Source of the DNA: Stutzerimonas stutzeri
GTDB taxonomy: Bacteria; Pseudomonadota; Gammaproteobacteria; Pseudomonadales; Pseudomonadaceae
Reading direction: 5' to 3'
Length of the DNA stretch: 64,000 nucleotides
Assembly (NCBI RefSeq): GCF_024448715.1
Contig: NZ_JAMOHZ010000004.1
Coordinates: 1-64,000, forward strand
Program-made: the position numbers and the translations under genes
The notes under the pieces: model-generated
Told to the model about the DNA's origin: nothing
Database searches by the model: none
The model's input: only the letters and a program-made list of their open reading frames with translations
Shown here: piece by piece, positions 11,342 to 20,122 of the stretch
How the letters are laid out: each line of letters starts with the position of its first letter
How positions within the stretch are numbered: the first letter of the stretch is position 1

Positions 11342-11532
11342 GGTTGCCGCGCCGAACGACTGCATCGGTCGATCAGAACAGCCGTCGACCCGCTCGGGCC
11401 GATGGCTGCCTCAGCGAAACAAATCCATACCTTGCCCCAGCGAGGGGTTGGCGCTGCGGTCGGCGCGCACTACCGTGTTACGGCGAGCCGCCCGTAAAGC
11501 GCGGCTGTCTTGTTTTGGAGGAACACGAACTG

Positions 11533-12531
11533 ATGACTACGGAAACCATGCGTCATGTGGAGCATCGTCCGGGCGGCGATGCAGAATGTCTGAAGTTGGT
11601 CGAAGGACCGATCCCCGAACCGGGCCCGCACGATGTGCTGGTGCGAGTGGCCTACGCCGGGATCAACCGGCCAGACGTGTTCCAGCGCTCCGGCAGCTAC
11701 CCGCCTCCGCCGGACGCGTCGCCCCTGCTCGGCCTGGAAGTCTCAGGCGAGATCGTCGCGCTCGGTACTGAAGTGAGCGGCTGGAAACTGGGCGATCAGG
11801 TCTGCGCCCTGACGCCGGGCGGTGGCTACGCCGAATACTGTGTGGCGCCGGCTGAACACTGCCTGCCGGTGCCCGAAGGGCTGTCCCTGCTGGAGGCGGC
11901 GGCGTTACCGGAAACCTATTTCACGGTATGGAGCAACGTGTTCGAGCGTGGCGGTCTGCAGCCCGGTGAAATCTTTCTGGTACATGGCGGCTCCAGTGGC
12001 ATCGGCCTGACTGCGATCCAGCTGGCCAAGCAATTCGGTGCCACCGTGTTCACCTCCGTCGGCAACAGCGAGAAGGCCGAGGCCTGCCTGCGCGCCGGAG
12101 CGGATCGGGTCATCAATTACCACGAAGAGGATTTCGTAGAAGCCGCGGCCCAAGCCACCGACGGCAACGGCGTAAACGTCATTCTCGACATGGTCGGCGG
12201 CGACTACATTTCCCGCAACGTCAAATCCCTCGCCGTGGAAGGGCGACTGGTACAGATCGCCTTCCTCAAAGGTAGCCGCGTTGAACTGGACACCTCACCG
12301 ATCATGCGCAAGCGCCTGACCTTCACCGGCTCGACGCTGCGCCCACGCAGCCGCGAGGAAAAGGCGGCCATCGCCAAGGCGTTGCACGACAAGGTCTGGC
12401 CACTACTGGACCAGGGCCTGTGCCACCCCGTGATTCACGCCACCTTCCCACTCGAAGAGGTCGCCGAAGCGCATCGGCTGATGGAAAGCAGCCGGCACAT
12501 CGGCAAGATCATGCTGAAGGTCGAGCCATAA
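11533..12531 (+). CDS. NAD(P)H quinone oxidoreductase, PIG3 family
   Basis: A 332-residue zinc-less MDR enzyme of the PIG3/TP53I3 type. It shows GINRPDVFQRSGSYPPPP, the substrate-loop signature of this subgroup, LLGLEVSGEIVALG, and the NADPH-binding HGGSSGIGLTAIQLAK. The C-terminal ESSRHIGKIML is also typical. It is a paralogue of the Qor at 1851-2828 but of a different subfamily. The ATG at 11533 follows GGAGGAA (from 11517) at good distance. No co-transcribed neighbour is evident. Confidence 0.9.
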   Translation: MTTETMRHVEHRPGGDAECLKLVEGPIPEPGPHDVLVRVAYAGINRPDVFQRSGSYPPPPDASPLLGLEVSGEIVALGTEVSGWKLGDQVCALTPGGGYAEYCVAPAEHCLPVPEGLSLLEAAALPETYFTVWSNVFERGGLQPGEIFLVHGGSSGIGLTAIQLAKQFGATVFTSVGNSEKAEACLRAGADRVINYHEEDFVEAAAQATDGNGVNVILDMVGGDYISRNVKSLAVEGRLVQIAFLKGSRVELDTSPIMRKRLTFTGSTLRPRSREEKAAIAKALHDKVWPLLDQGLCHPVIHATFPLEEVAEAHRLMESSRHIGKIMLKVEP

Positions 12532-12826
12532 CCTCTGCATCGCGGATCGGTTCGGCGTCCCTAGCCGGCGGCGCGGCGAGCATCCGGCGGACGCGTCATG
12601 GCGCGCTGCCGGGTTGTGACGGCTCATCCGTAAACTTCGCCTGAGCCGGTCGTCGTCCGGCTTCGGTTGCGCACGGCAGCCGACAGTCGGTACGGCCGCT
12701 TTAGCCAGCCCCTTTCAGCCCGTTTCGGCCCGCAAACCGGGCGTTTCAGGCGTGTAGCACGACTTATCGCGCCGCACCTCCGAATACCGCATCTGTCTCA
12801 GTGGAAAGTGCCCTCAGCGGGGGTCG

Positions 12827-14893
12827 ATGCTGAAACCGATGAAGCAAGAACTGGATTTCAAGGCCGTATTCGAAGCCTTGCCCGCACCCAATCTGGTCCT
12901 GTCTGCCGACCCGGGTTTCATCATTCTGGCAATTAGCGATGCCCATCTGCGTGCCATCAACAAGCGCCGCGAGGATTGCATCGGCCGTTCGATATTCGAT
13001 GTGTTCGGCAAGAATCCGGATGAGCCGGATGAGTTCGGCAGCTGTGCATTGCGCGCTTCGCTGGATCGCGTCCTGCAAACCGGGATGGCCGACCGCATGT
13101 CGATCATCAAGTACGACATTCCCAGACCGGAACTCGAAGGCGAAGGCTACCAAGTGCGTTACTGGAGTCCGGTCAACGTCCCGATCTTCGACAAGAAGGG
13201 AAAGATGTACTGCATCGTCCATAAGACCGAGGACGTAACCGAACGGCTCCTCAGCCGAGAAGAGTCCAGGCAGCGGATGGACTATCTCGACGAGCGCTTT
13301 CGCGCAGCGCTGCTGGCCTCCGGAACGGGCACATTCAATTGGTACCTGCCCGACGGCATCCTTCACTTCGATAGTGCCATGGAGCAGATTCTCAATCTTC
13401 CGCTGGGCCAGAAGCTCGATACCGTCGAGGCCTTTCTGCAGCACGTCCACCCCGAGGACCGACAGCGGATATGCCAGGCAATGAAGCATTACGCCGACCG
13501 CCAGGACTTCTCGGTGGAGTTTCGGTTGGCGCGCGCAGGCCCCGAGCAATGGCTGGCGTGCAAGGCCAAGGTGTTCCGCAATGCGGTGGGCGATCCTACT
13601 CACGTGGCCGGGGCCTGTACCGATATCAGCGCGCGCTGGCATGCCGAAGAGGCCCTGCGCATCAGTGAGCACCGTTTGCGGCAGCTCAACGAGAACCTGG
13701 AAGCGCGAGTAGCCGAGGAAGTGGCCGAGCGCGGCAGAACCGAAGAAGCGCTGCATCAGGCGCAGAAGATGGAGGCCGTCGGTCAGCTCACCGGCGGCAT
13801 CGCCCATGATTTCAACAACCTGCTCACCGGTATCGTCGGCAGCCTCGACCTTATGCAGCGACGCCACCGCCGCGGCGAGCCGCTGGATCTCGACCGCTAC
13901 ATCAACGCAGCGGCCAGCTCCGCCCAGCGTGCTGCGGCTTTGACGCAACGGCTTCTGGCCTTTTCCCGTCGGCAGGCACTGGATCTCAAGCCGATTGATG
14001 TCAACCAGATGGTGGCCTCGCTCGAAGATCTGCTGCACCGCACCACGGGCGAAAACATCACCGTTGTCACGGCGCTGGCTCCCGATTTGCCGCCCGCCTG
14101 CATGGATATCAACCAGCTTGAAAGCGCCCTGCTCAACTTGGTCATCAACGCGCGGGACGCCATGCCTCACGGGGGCAAGATCACCCTCACAACCAGCAGC
14201 TTTCACATGGGTAAAAAGCCGGACCCGCAAAAGCGAGTCCTGACCGAGGGCGACTACATCCTTCTGACCGTAACCGACACCGGTACGGGCATGACGCCGG
14301 AAGTCAAACACCGGGCATTCGAGCCCTTCTACACCACCAAACCCATCGGTCAGGGCACCGGGCTCGGGCTGTCCATGGTGTATGGCTACATCAAGCAAGC
14401 CAAAGGCTATGTTCACATCAAATCCAAGCCCGGCAGCGGTACGAGCATTTACCTGTACCTTCCCGTCTACAAGGGCGAGACAGCATCCATGCCGGCGGAA
14501 CCGGTGTTGGCCACCCAGGGCATGGGCGAAACCATCCTGGTGGTCGAGGACGAGCCCGTTGTCCGCTCCCTCGTGATCGAAGTGCTCGACGACCTTGGTT
14601 ACCAGACCCTCGAAGCCGGAGACGCCTCGGAAGCTCTGCCCATCATCGAAAGCGCCCAGCGCATCGACTTGTTGGTCAGCGACGTCGGCCTGCCCGGCAT
14701 GAACGGCCGCCAGCTGGCGGAAATCGCCCGCCAACACCGCCCCGGCCTGAAAGTGCTGTTCGCCACCGGCTACGCCGAAAGCGCCACCGCCAGCGACTTT
14801 CTTGGCCCAGACATGGCTGTGATTACCAAACCCTTCGCCATCGATGCCCTCGCCGCCAAGGTAAGGGAGATTTTGGGGGTTCAGGCCGGCTAA
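12827..14893 (+). CDS. Hybrid sensor histidine kinase (PAS-PAS-HisKA-HATPase-REC)
   Basis: A 688-residue soluble hybrid kinase with no membrane segment. Domains in order: PAS (about 10-140), a second PAS (about 160-280, TFNWYLPDGILHFD), a coiled coil (NENLEARVAEEVAERGRTEE), HisKA with phospho-His327 in GGIAHDFNNLL, HATPase_c (NLVINARDAM, DTGTGMTP, GTGLGLSMVYG) and a C-terminal receiver with acceptor Asp619 (LLVSDVGLPGMNG). This matches the pseudomonad family of orphan PAS hybrid kinases. No response regulator gene is adjacent, so its output partner is unknown. The start at 12827 follows GGGGG; ATG at 12839 is possible. Confidence 0.9.
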   Translation: MLKPMKQELDFKAVFEALPAPNLVLSADPGFIILAISDAHLRAINKRREDCIGRSIFDVFGKNPDEPDEFGSCALRASLDRVLQTGMADRMSIIKYDIPRPELEGEGYQVRYWSPVNVPIFDKKGKMYCIVHKTEDVTERLLSREESRQRMDYLDERFRAALLASGTGTFNWYLPDGILHFDSAMEQILNLPLGQKLDTVEAFLQHVHPEDRQRICQAMKHYADRQDFSVEFRLARAGPEQWLACKAKVFRNAVGDPTHVAGACTDISARWHAEEALRISEHRLRQLNENLEARVAEEVAERGRTEEALHQAQKMEAVGQLTGGIAHDFNNLLTGIVGSLDLMQRRHRRGEPLDLDRYINAAASSAQRAAALTQRLLAFSRRQALDLKPIDVNQMVASLEDLLHRTTGENITVVTALAPDLPPACMDINQLESALLNLVINARDAMPHGGKITLTTSSFHMGKKPDPQKRVLTEGDYILLTVTDTGTGMTPEVKHRAFEPFYTTKPIGQGTGLGLSMVYGYIKQAKGYVHIKSKPGSGTSIYLYLPVYKGETASMPAEPVLATQGMGETILVVEDEPVVRSLVIEVLDDLGYQTLEAGDASEALPIIESAQRIDLLVSDVGLPGMNGRQLAEIARQHRPGLKVLFATGYAESATASDFLGPDMAVITKPFAIDALAAKVREILGVQAG

Positions 14894-15315
14894 GGTCTGC
14901 GCCCGCCCTCGCCGTCCGCTAAGCGAAGCCGTAATTCGGTAACCCCATAAAAAGTGGTGATTAAGCCTATCGGATGCTTTACCGGATTCGGCACCGCCGG
15001 TAACGTGACCGAACGCATCAGGATTGCGCATCTAATTACACTTCCCGCCCCGGCTTAAGCCCAGCGGCCAGCACAACGGGCACCACGCCCGCACCAAGGA
15101 CAGGTACAGATGGTCCGCTTTTCACCCGTTCGGTCGCAATGTCAGTTCGATACTCCCGGTGAGCGCCGCTTTTCCGAGCACGCCCCCGCGTTACCCGAAC
15201 TGAGTCGCTGCGGATCGGGCTGTTCACCTCGTTGCTTGCTGCGAAGGCGAGCTAGGCGAAGTTGCCTGTCAGATTAACGAAACAATAATATAAATTGATA
15301 AATTGGTGGTTAGAT
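14894..15315. other. Boundary spacer entering the AT-rich island
   Basis: This 422-base stretch has no convincing gene. The first 350 bases keep the GC-rich host composition. From about 15270 the composition changes abruptly to AT-rich (AATAATATAAATTGATAAAT), which likely contains the promoter of the next gene and marks the left edge of an acquired segment. Confidence 0.5.
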
Positions 15316-16199
15316 ATGACTAGAGTTAGAATAAATATCGATCTTTCAAGCGGTGTTGTTGATATTGAGGGCGACTCGGATTTTGTAGATAAGCAGATTA
15401 CGCGTTTTGAACATGAGATAAAGCAACAGCTTTTAAAAACAACCTCGGTGCAGAAGTTCGAGGCTAGCGTTCCAGGCGAGAGGATAAGTAATAAGAACGC
15501 AGCTGAGCAGGTTGTTGAAAGTGAATGCGTTTCATATGAAGATATTTTTGAAGTGCACGACAATAAAACTTATATAGTCCAAGATGTACCTGGGAAAAAT
15601 TTAAAAGAAAAAATCGTTGGCGTTGCACTTCTCCTCGCTTTTGCAGAATCTATAGCTGGGAATGAGTATGTGCTAGTTGAAAATATTCGTGCTGAATGCG
15701 TAAGGCATGCTTGTATGGACGCCAAACATTTCGCCTCGTATATGCGAGCCTATAATACATTAATGATCGACTCTGGCGCTGGAAAGTCAGCCACTCTAAA
15801 GCTGACAGTACCGGGAAAAAATCTGCCAAAGAACTCATTGAGCGATTACGTTCAAACGATATAGGTGAATTCTTTAGCTCATTATCAGCTAAGTCAAAAA
15901 CCAGGACCAAAAAACGAGGTGCTCCAAGTGGGGATAAACAGGGATCTAAAATTTCGAATCCAGCCAAAAATCCAAACAGTAGGCCTGGGCCTGGAGAACT
16001 TATTAAAAATCTAACTAGTGATGGGTTTTTTAGCACATCCAAAACCATTGATAAAATCATAGAACATTGTAAAGAAAGTCTCGCTTATACATACAAGGTC
16101 ACCGATCTGTCTTCATCATTAACGAGAGCCACGAGAAGCAATCTCCTCTCAAGAAGCAAGGATGAAAACGGGCAGTATGAGTACACAGCAGTTAAATAA
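15316..16199 (+). pseudogene. Island gene A, frameshifted at an A6 run (hypothetical, winged-helix-like C-terminus)
   Basis: The frame opens with MTRVRINIDLSSGVVDIEG and stops at 15864, but a second frame takes over seamlessly. It begins SAKELIERL after the A6 run at 15816-15821, includes LIKNLTSDGFFSTSKTIDKI, and ends GQYEYTAVK with TAA at 16197-16199. Adding one A restores a 294-residue protein: an N-terminal beta-rich segment, a central helical domain (residues 95-165), a linker rich in K, S, P and N, and a helical C-terminus resembling a winged helix. The heptamer A AAA AAT (15816-15822) is in phase for a -1 ribosomal slip, so regulated expression, mutation or a sequencing error are all possible. 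The last 23 bases overlap gene B. Function is not recognised. Confidence 0.7.
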
Positions 16200-16986
16200 A
16201 GAGACCTTAGAAGAGTGTTTGGCGGCGGTTAGTGAAGAGTTGCGAGACAAGATTATAGATAGCTATCTAGAGGTTAAAGCTAGATATATTAAGTCGCTAG
16301 GCGTGAATACTCTACCCATTCAAATAGGTCTTCAGTCAGGACCCCTTGGTGAAGATCGGCATACAAGAGCAGTAACGTCTTTTGCTTAAAATTTAATTTA
16401 TTGCTCATCACACGCCTTTTTCCTCTAACTTCCCAAATAGCAGGAACAGCTTTCAAGGCGATGCTATCAACGATACTCTGAGCCTCTTCGAGAGGTAGTT
16501 TATGATAAATTCTAATAAGCTCACATATCACCCAATCACAGACTTTAACTGTTGCGGTCAGATCGATGATATTTGCTTGAATGTCACCCCCAACATGACC
16601 TACGCCGCGCTTCCCTCTTACTGTATAAAGAAATACCAACGCCCTTGGCACTATTATTCTTAGAGATTCATTGCCATTAGATTTTGGTGCGGAAACAAGT
16701 TTTCTGCATTCCTCTGCAAAATTAGGGATATGCGTATCGAAAAGCGTATATGATCCGAATATTTCATTCTGCATCAAACGAATTACTGATTCACAGAACT
16801 TCCCTGTACTCAGGCCTGCAGCGTCATATGAATTTTCATAGCAGCTTGTTTAAGTCAAACGTATTAAAAAAACTTCATGAGTCCCGATTTGTAGAATACG
16901 ATAAAAACGACGAGATAGTTGTCATATCCCCGCTGGGGATTAGGGAGGTAGAGAGTAACGTTCTGCCTGCACTTGATCGGCCTTAA
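16177..16986 (+). pseudogene. Island gene B, split by an internal inversion (HEPN-like core plus winged helix, tentative)
   Basis: The N-terminal 40 residues (MSTQQLNKETLEECL to ARYIKS) read on the plus strand from 16177. The middle reads on the minus strand (16842 down to 16298). The C-terminal 48 residues (SLFKSNVLKKLHESRF to the TAA at 16984) are again on plus. Reversing 16298-16842 in silico gives one uninterrupted 269-residue frame with both joints in phase (IKS-RYENSYDAAGLS and EYSRL-SLFKSN). The core has NESLRIIVPRALVFLY then RGKRGVGHVGGD, an R-x6-H pattern like HEPN RNases or Abi C-terminal domains. The end looks like a winged helix. As it stands the gene cannot make its full product. 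Confidence 0.72.
16298..16842. other. 545-bp inverted segment inside gene B
   Basis: This segment carries the central 60 percent of gene B on the wrong strand. Breakpoints are placed where both joints become in-frame; they can move by a few bases as long as the sum of the two shifts stays a multiple of three. The ends share only an imperfect 11-base inverted match (AAGTCGCTAGG at 16291-16301 against AAGCTGCTATG on the minus strand at 16835-16845). No recombinase gene is nearby. Confidence 0.75.
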
Positions 16987-17003
16987 TAAATAAGGAAAAA
17001 GAG

Positions 17004-17022
17004 AAAAAGGGGACAGATTTAT
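17004..17022 (+). repeat. Single GGGGACAGATTTAT motif
   Basis: AAAAAGGGGACAGATTTAT matches the repeat unit found in tandem at 17841-17914. It lies just past the end of gene B at the right edge of the AT-rich island, so the two copies bracket the DUF1993 gene. Confidence 0.6.
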
Positions 17023-17106
17023 CTACCTTTCAGGTGGCTAGCTTCATCACACCCTGACACCTTCTTCGGCGTAAATTTGCCATTAATCCCCACAAGGTAG
17101 GAAGCC

Positions 17107-17673
17107 ATGCTGCTAACGACACTCCTCGTCCCAACCTACACGCAAATGCTCAAAACCCTCTCAGGCTGGCTGAAGAAGGCGCAGGCCCAGCTACCGGAAG
17201 CAGAGGCGCAAGCGCTGCTATCGGCGCGGCTGGCGCCGGACATGTTTCCGCTGTCGACTCAGATTCGCTTTGCGTGCGTGCAGGCCAGAGAAGCCATGTG
17301 CCGTCTGAAAGGAGAGGCGGTTCCGGCTGCCATCAACGAGCTGCTGGATGAGGGGCGGCACGCTGGCGAGCGGCCGGGCTCTCTTGCTGATGCTTATGCC
17401 CGGATCGATGAGACGGTCGCGTTGCTCGACGGGCTCACAGCCGATGCGCTGGATGCAAACGCGGATAAGCCAATCGCCCACGAACTGGCAAACCGGATGA
17501 TTTTCGACCTGACGGCGGAGCAATACGCCCGTGACTGGACGCTGGCTCAGTTCTATTTCCACGTCATGACCGCCTATTCGATATTGCGTAAAGAAGGGAT
17601 CAATCTCGGCAAAGCGGACTACGTGGCTCATATGCTGCCTTATCTGCGTCCTGAGTCGATTCCAAAGGGCTAG
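17107..17673 (+). CDS. DUF1993-family protein
   Basis: A 188-residue all-helical protein with the DUF1993 pattern: an N-terminal YTQMLKTLSGWLKKA, LAPDMFPLSTQIRFACVQA, and a C-terminal YFHVMTAYSILRKEGI with LGKADYV. The family is related to DinB-like four-helix bundles and has no assigned role. AGGAAGCC precedes the ATG at 17107. GC content is back to normal, unlike the island to its left, and GGGGACAG repeats lie on both sides. Confidence 0.85.
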   Translation: MLLTTLLVPTYTQMLKTLSGWLKKAQAQLPEAEAQALLSARLAPDMFPLSTQIRFACVQAREAMCRLKGEAVPAAINELLDEGRHAGERPGSLADAYARIDETVALLDGLTADALDANADKPIAHELANRMIFDLTAEQYARDWTLAQFYFHVMTAYSILRKEGINLGKADYVAHMLPYLRPESIPKG

Positions 17674-18275
17674 CGAGGTCGCAGAAAGGGGAGGCGGATT
17701 TATTTATCCGTCCTCTCTGCTTGCTGGTCGTTCTCACTCAAATCCAAACATCGTTCACTTTGCTGTCCGCTCGTTCGTCTTATCACGCAAAAGCAACTTC
17801 CACGCGCCGTACCAACTCTCTCGAACGTCGGATCAAATCGAAAAGGGGACCGAAAAGGGGACAGACCGAAAAGGGGACAGATTTATTTTCTGAAAAGGGG
17901 ACAGATTTATTTTCTCCCCAGCATCGGTTTGAGACGCTACAGCACGCCGACAGAACGATAAAAGGCTTGATAACAACCGCAGACCGCATCCGGCTCTCGG
18001 CATGAAAACACCGGCTGAGACATACGCATTAGCTCCTTAACCTGTGCAGGTTTCGGTGTGCCAATACAGGTACCGCAAATGTCCCTGCAACGTACCGTAT
18101 GTCGCCAAGCTTCGTTTTACCTTCAGATGGGCTACTGAACGCCGATAAGTCTTTGAGGCGTTACCGCCTGTAAGATTTTGATGGCGTTTAGCCTCTGCGA
18201 GGCATAGATTTCCGCGCCGCTCGCTGGATGGCGAGTCGCGATCTGTTTTGGGGCGTTTTTTCGGAGAGGATTTTC
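17674..18275. other. Intergenic region with repeats, upstream of the autotransporter gene
   Basis: This 602-base spacer holds a degenerate repeat relative at 17690-17725 (AAAGGGGAGGCGGATTTATT), the tandem GGGGACAG array at 17841-17914, and then about 360 bases with no gene I can support. The leader of the next gene ends in GGAGAGGA just before its ATG. Confidence 0.5.
17841..17914 (+). repeat. Tandem AAAAGGGGACAG(ATTTATTTTC) array
   Basis: Four units follow one another at 17841, 17853, 17869 and 17893. The first two are truncated (AAAAGGGGAC, AAAAGGGGACAG). The last two are full 22-base copies of AAAAGGGGACAG + ATTTATTTTC, 24 bases apart. I recall this motif as a dispersed intergenic repeat in gammaproteobacteria, often near Y1 transposases. 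No spacers are present, so this is not a CRISPR. Confidence 0.75.
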
Positions 18276-19676
18276 ATGCGTCGCTTCAACAAGCTTTTGC
18301 CCAACACTATCTTTAGCGCGCTGTTGATGGGTTGCATATCTGCCGCTCACGCTGCCCCCGGTACCATGGACGTTGAATACGACGGTTATAAATACACCAT
18401 TGGGTCCGCGTACACGTCCTATACCGATATGTCGTCTCTGCTTGAATCCCAATACTGGTGGGGAAACCAGTCACTGTCGTTTGCTTTGTCCGGATTGATT
18501 ACCGACCAGCTACCAGGCGCGCCTTTTCTACTGTTCGGCTATGGATTGAACAATGGATACGTCTCGATCGACTACTACCAAGGATCAGTCATCAACTGCC
18601 CAACTAGTTGCCCGAGGGTAGATGACTCGTACTCCTACGCGACCGCCACGAGAACTGCTCTATCGCCAGTAACGCCTGAGATTCCAGAAACGCCCGAGGT
18701 ACCTGAAGCGCCGTTACCGCCGGAGGTAATTGAGAAAGAAATGATCACGCTAGCGTCCTCGGTAGACAGCCTGATCTCTGCCTCCTCTGGTATCAATTCC
18801 GTTACTAGTAATGTCAACGTCCTGATTAACGGCGCGCATAGCCGCCCAATCGCACGCTTAGTCGAGCCTGGCAAGAATACCTTCTGGATAGGCGGAGACT
18901 GGGGTCATGATGACCACGGCGAACGCGATGGCTCCAATGGCGTAGCTGAGTTTGGACTTGGTAGGAACTTCGGCTTTGCGCAGATCAACGTTTCCATTGG
19001 CCAGACCTGGGCGAAGCAGAATCTCGCATACAGCGGCGACATCGATGCAGATGGCCAATACGTGATGCTGGAAGCGATCATCCCAGTATCTGAGCAGCAC
19101 AGCGTGTATGCAACGTTTGGCGGTTTCGGCCATTGGGGTGAGAGTGAAATTCGCCGTGGCTATATTTATGGCGACGCCCTTGACTCGTCCCGCGGCAAAG
19201 CCGATACCGATACTTGGGGTGCTCGTGCTCGTTTGGATTGGGTAAATGCGCTTACCCTTCATAAAACTGGCATCAGCCCGTATGTGGACTTTAGCTATAC
19301 GAATGCCCAGGTCGACGGGTACATCGAAAAGAGCGGCAATGCTCCTGCTCGTTTTGATAGCCAGACTGACCGATACACTGAAGCTCGCCTTGGCTTCAAT
19401 ACCAAAACGCCTCTTCCAATTCCAGGTTTCGACTTCGTCACGAACTTAGAAGGCGCGCATCGGTTTGAAGACCGTACCGCTGGCGTCAGCGGTGATGTGA
19501 CTGGTCTTTTCACTTTCAAAGTGAAGGGAGAGGAAGTCACCAATGACTGGGTAAAGGCTGGCGCCGGTGTGGAGGGCTTGGTTGGCCCCGGTACCGTTTC
19601 GTTCATGTTGAACGGCACCTCGCGCAGCGACATGCCCAATCTTTGGATAGCCGCCTCTTACCAGCTCGCGTTCTAA
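18276..19676 (+). CDS. Autotransporter-domain outer membrane protein
   Basis: A 466-residue protein with a signal peptide (FSALLMGCISAAHA, cleavage near residue 28). A short N-terminal region of about 100 residues follows, rich in Tyr and Ser, with CPTSCP. A proline-rich linker (TPEIPETPEVPEAPLPPE) and a roughly 260-residue beta-barrel domain follow. The barrel ends in SYQLAF with a terminal Phe, the signature of outer-membrane insertion. It resembles a type V autotransporter beta domain with a very small passenger. The ATG at 18276 follows GGAGAGGA. Codon use is less GC-biased than in its neighbours. A strong terminator follows. Substrate or adhesin role is unknown. Confidence 0.75.
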   Translation: MRRFNKLLPNTIFSALLMGCISAAHAAPGTMDVEYDGYKYTIGSAYTSYTDMSSLLESQYWWGNQSLSFALSGLITDQLPGAPFLLFGYGLNNGYVSIDYYQGSVINCPTSCPRVDDSYSYATATRTALSPVTPEIPETPEVPEAPLPPEVIEKEMITLASSVDSLISASSGINSVTSNVNVLINGAHSRPIARLVEPGKNTFWIGGDWGHDDHGERDGSNGVAEFGLGRNFGFAQINVSIGQTWAKQNLAYSGDIDADGQYVMLEAIIPVSEQHSVYATFGGFGHWGESEIRRGYIYGDALDSSRGKADTDTWGARARLDWVNALTLHKTGISPYVDFSYTNAQVDGYIEKSGNAPARFDSQTDRYTEARLGFNTKTPLPIPGFDFVTNLEGAHRFEDRTAGVSGDVTGLFTFKVKGEEVTNDWVKAGAGVEGLVGPGTVSFMLNGTSRSDMPNLWIAASYQLAF

Positions 19677-19691
19677 TAATCGTGCACCGCT

Positions 19692-19724
19692 GGAAGCCCG
19701 CCTAGTGCGGGCTTCCTTTATTTG
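19692..19724 (+). terminator. Rho-independent terminator of the autotransporter gene
   Basis: A perfect 10-bp stem GGAAGCCCGC/GCGGGCTTCC (19692-19701 with 19707-19716) and a five-base loop are followed by a T-rich tail, 16 bases after the stop codon. Confidence 0.85.
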
Positions 19725-20122
19725 GCGCCGCGCAGGGCGTCATAGACAACCGACGCGGGATTGCCTCTCACTCAAGCTCCGTTTGCCCCTTTCGCCACGA
19801 CACCCACAGAGCTGTCAGCCTCCGCGAGCATCTCGGTATGGCGGATTGCTTTCCGTAGGATGGAATCGCCGGAGGTGCTTCCGTCGTTTACCGCGAAACG
19901 GTTGTATCCGTCGCCCCGCCCCACAACCGCACCAACCACCCGAACGTCGGATTACGCCTTCGGCTAATCCAACCTACGTGATCATTAAGACGCGGCGCCC
20001 AACGTAGCCTAATCGACAGGCGGGAGCAGGCTCAGCGTGTGATGCGGAAACGCCGCTGGGCGGCTGACGTCCAACAAAGCCAAGCACCAAACCCACCCCC
20101 TCGCCAAAGCAGACCTCACCCC
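19725..20122. other. Intergenic region before the ABC exporter gene
   Basis: About 400 bases without a supported gene. A palindromic GGATTACGCCTTCGGCTAATCC lies at 19948-19969 followed by AACCTACG, a REP-like element of a type different from the GTAGGGTGGGC family. No clear promoter is seen. Confidence 0.4.

Noticed and set aside
12764..15031. 755-residue open frame on the minus strand
   Set aside because: It is antisense to the hybrid kinase and exists because of GC-rich codon bias; the plus-strand kinase domains are intact.
16298..16842. Established phase-variation switch
   Set aside because: No long terminal inverted repeats and no invertase gene nearby; kept only as a possibility in the findings.
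17841..17914. Tandem repeats as a CRISPR array
   Set aside because: Units are only 12-24 bases apart, there are no unique spacers, and no cas gene is present.
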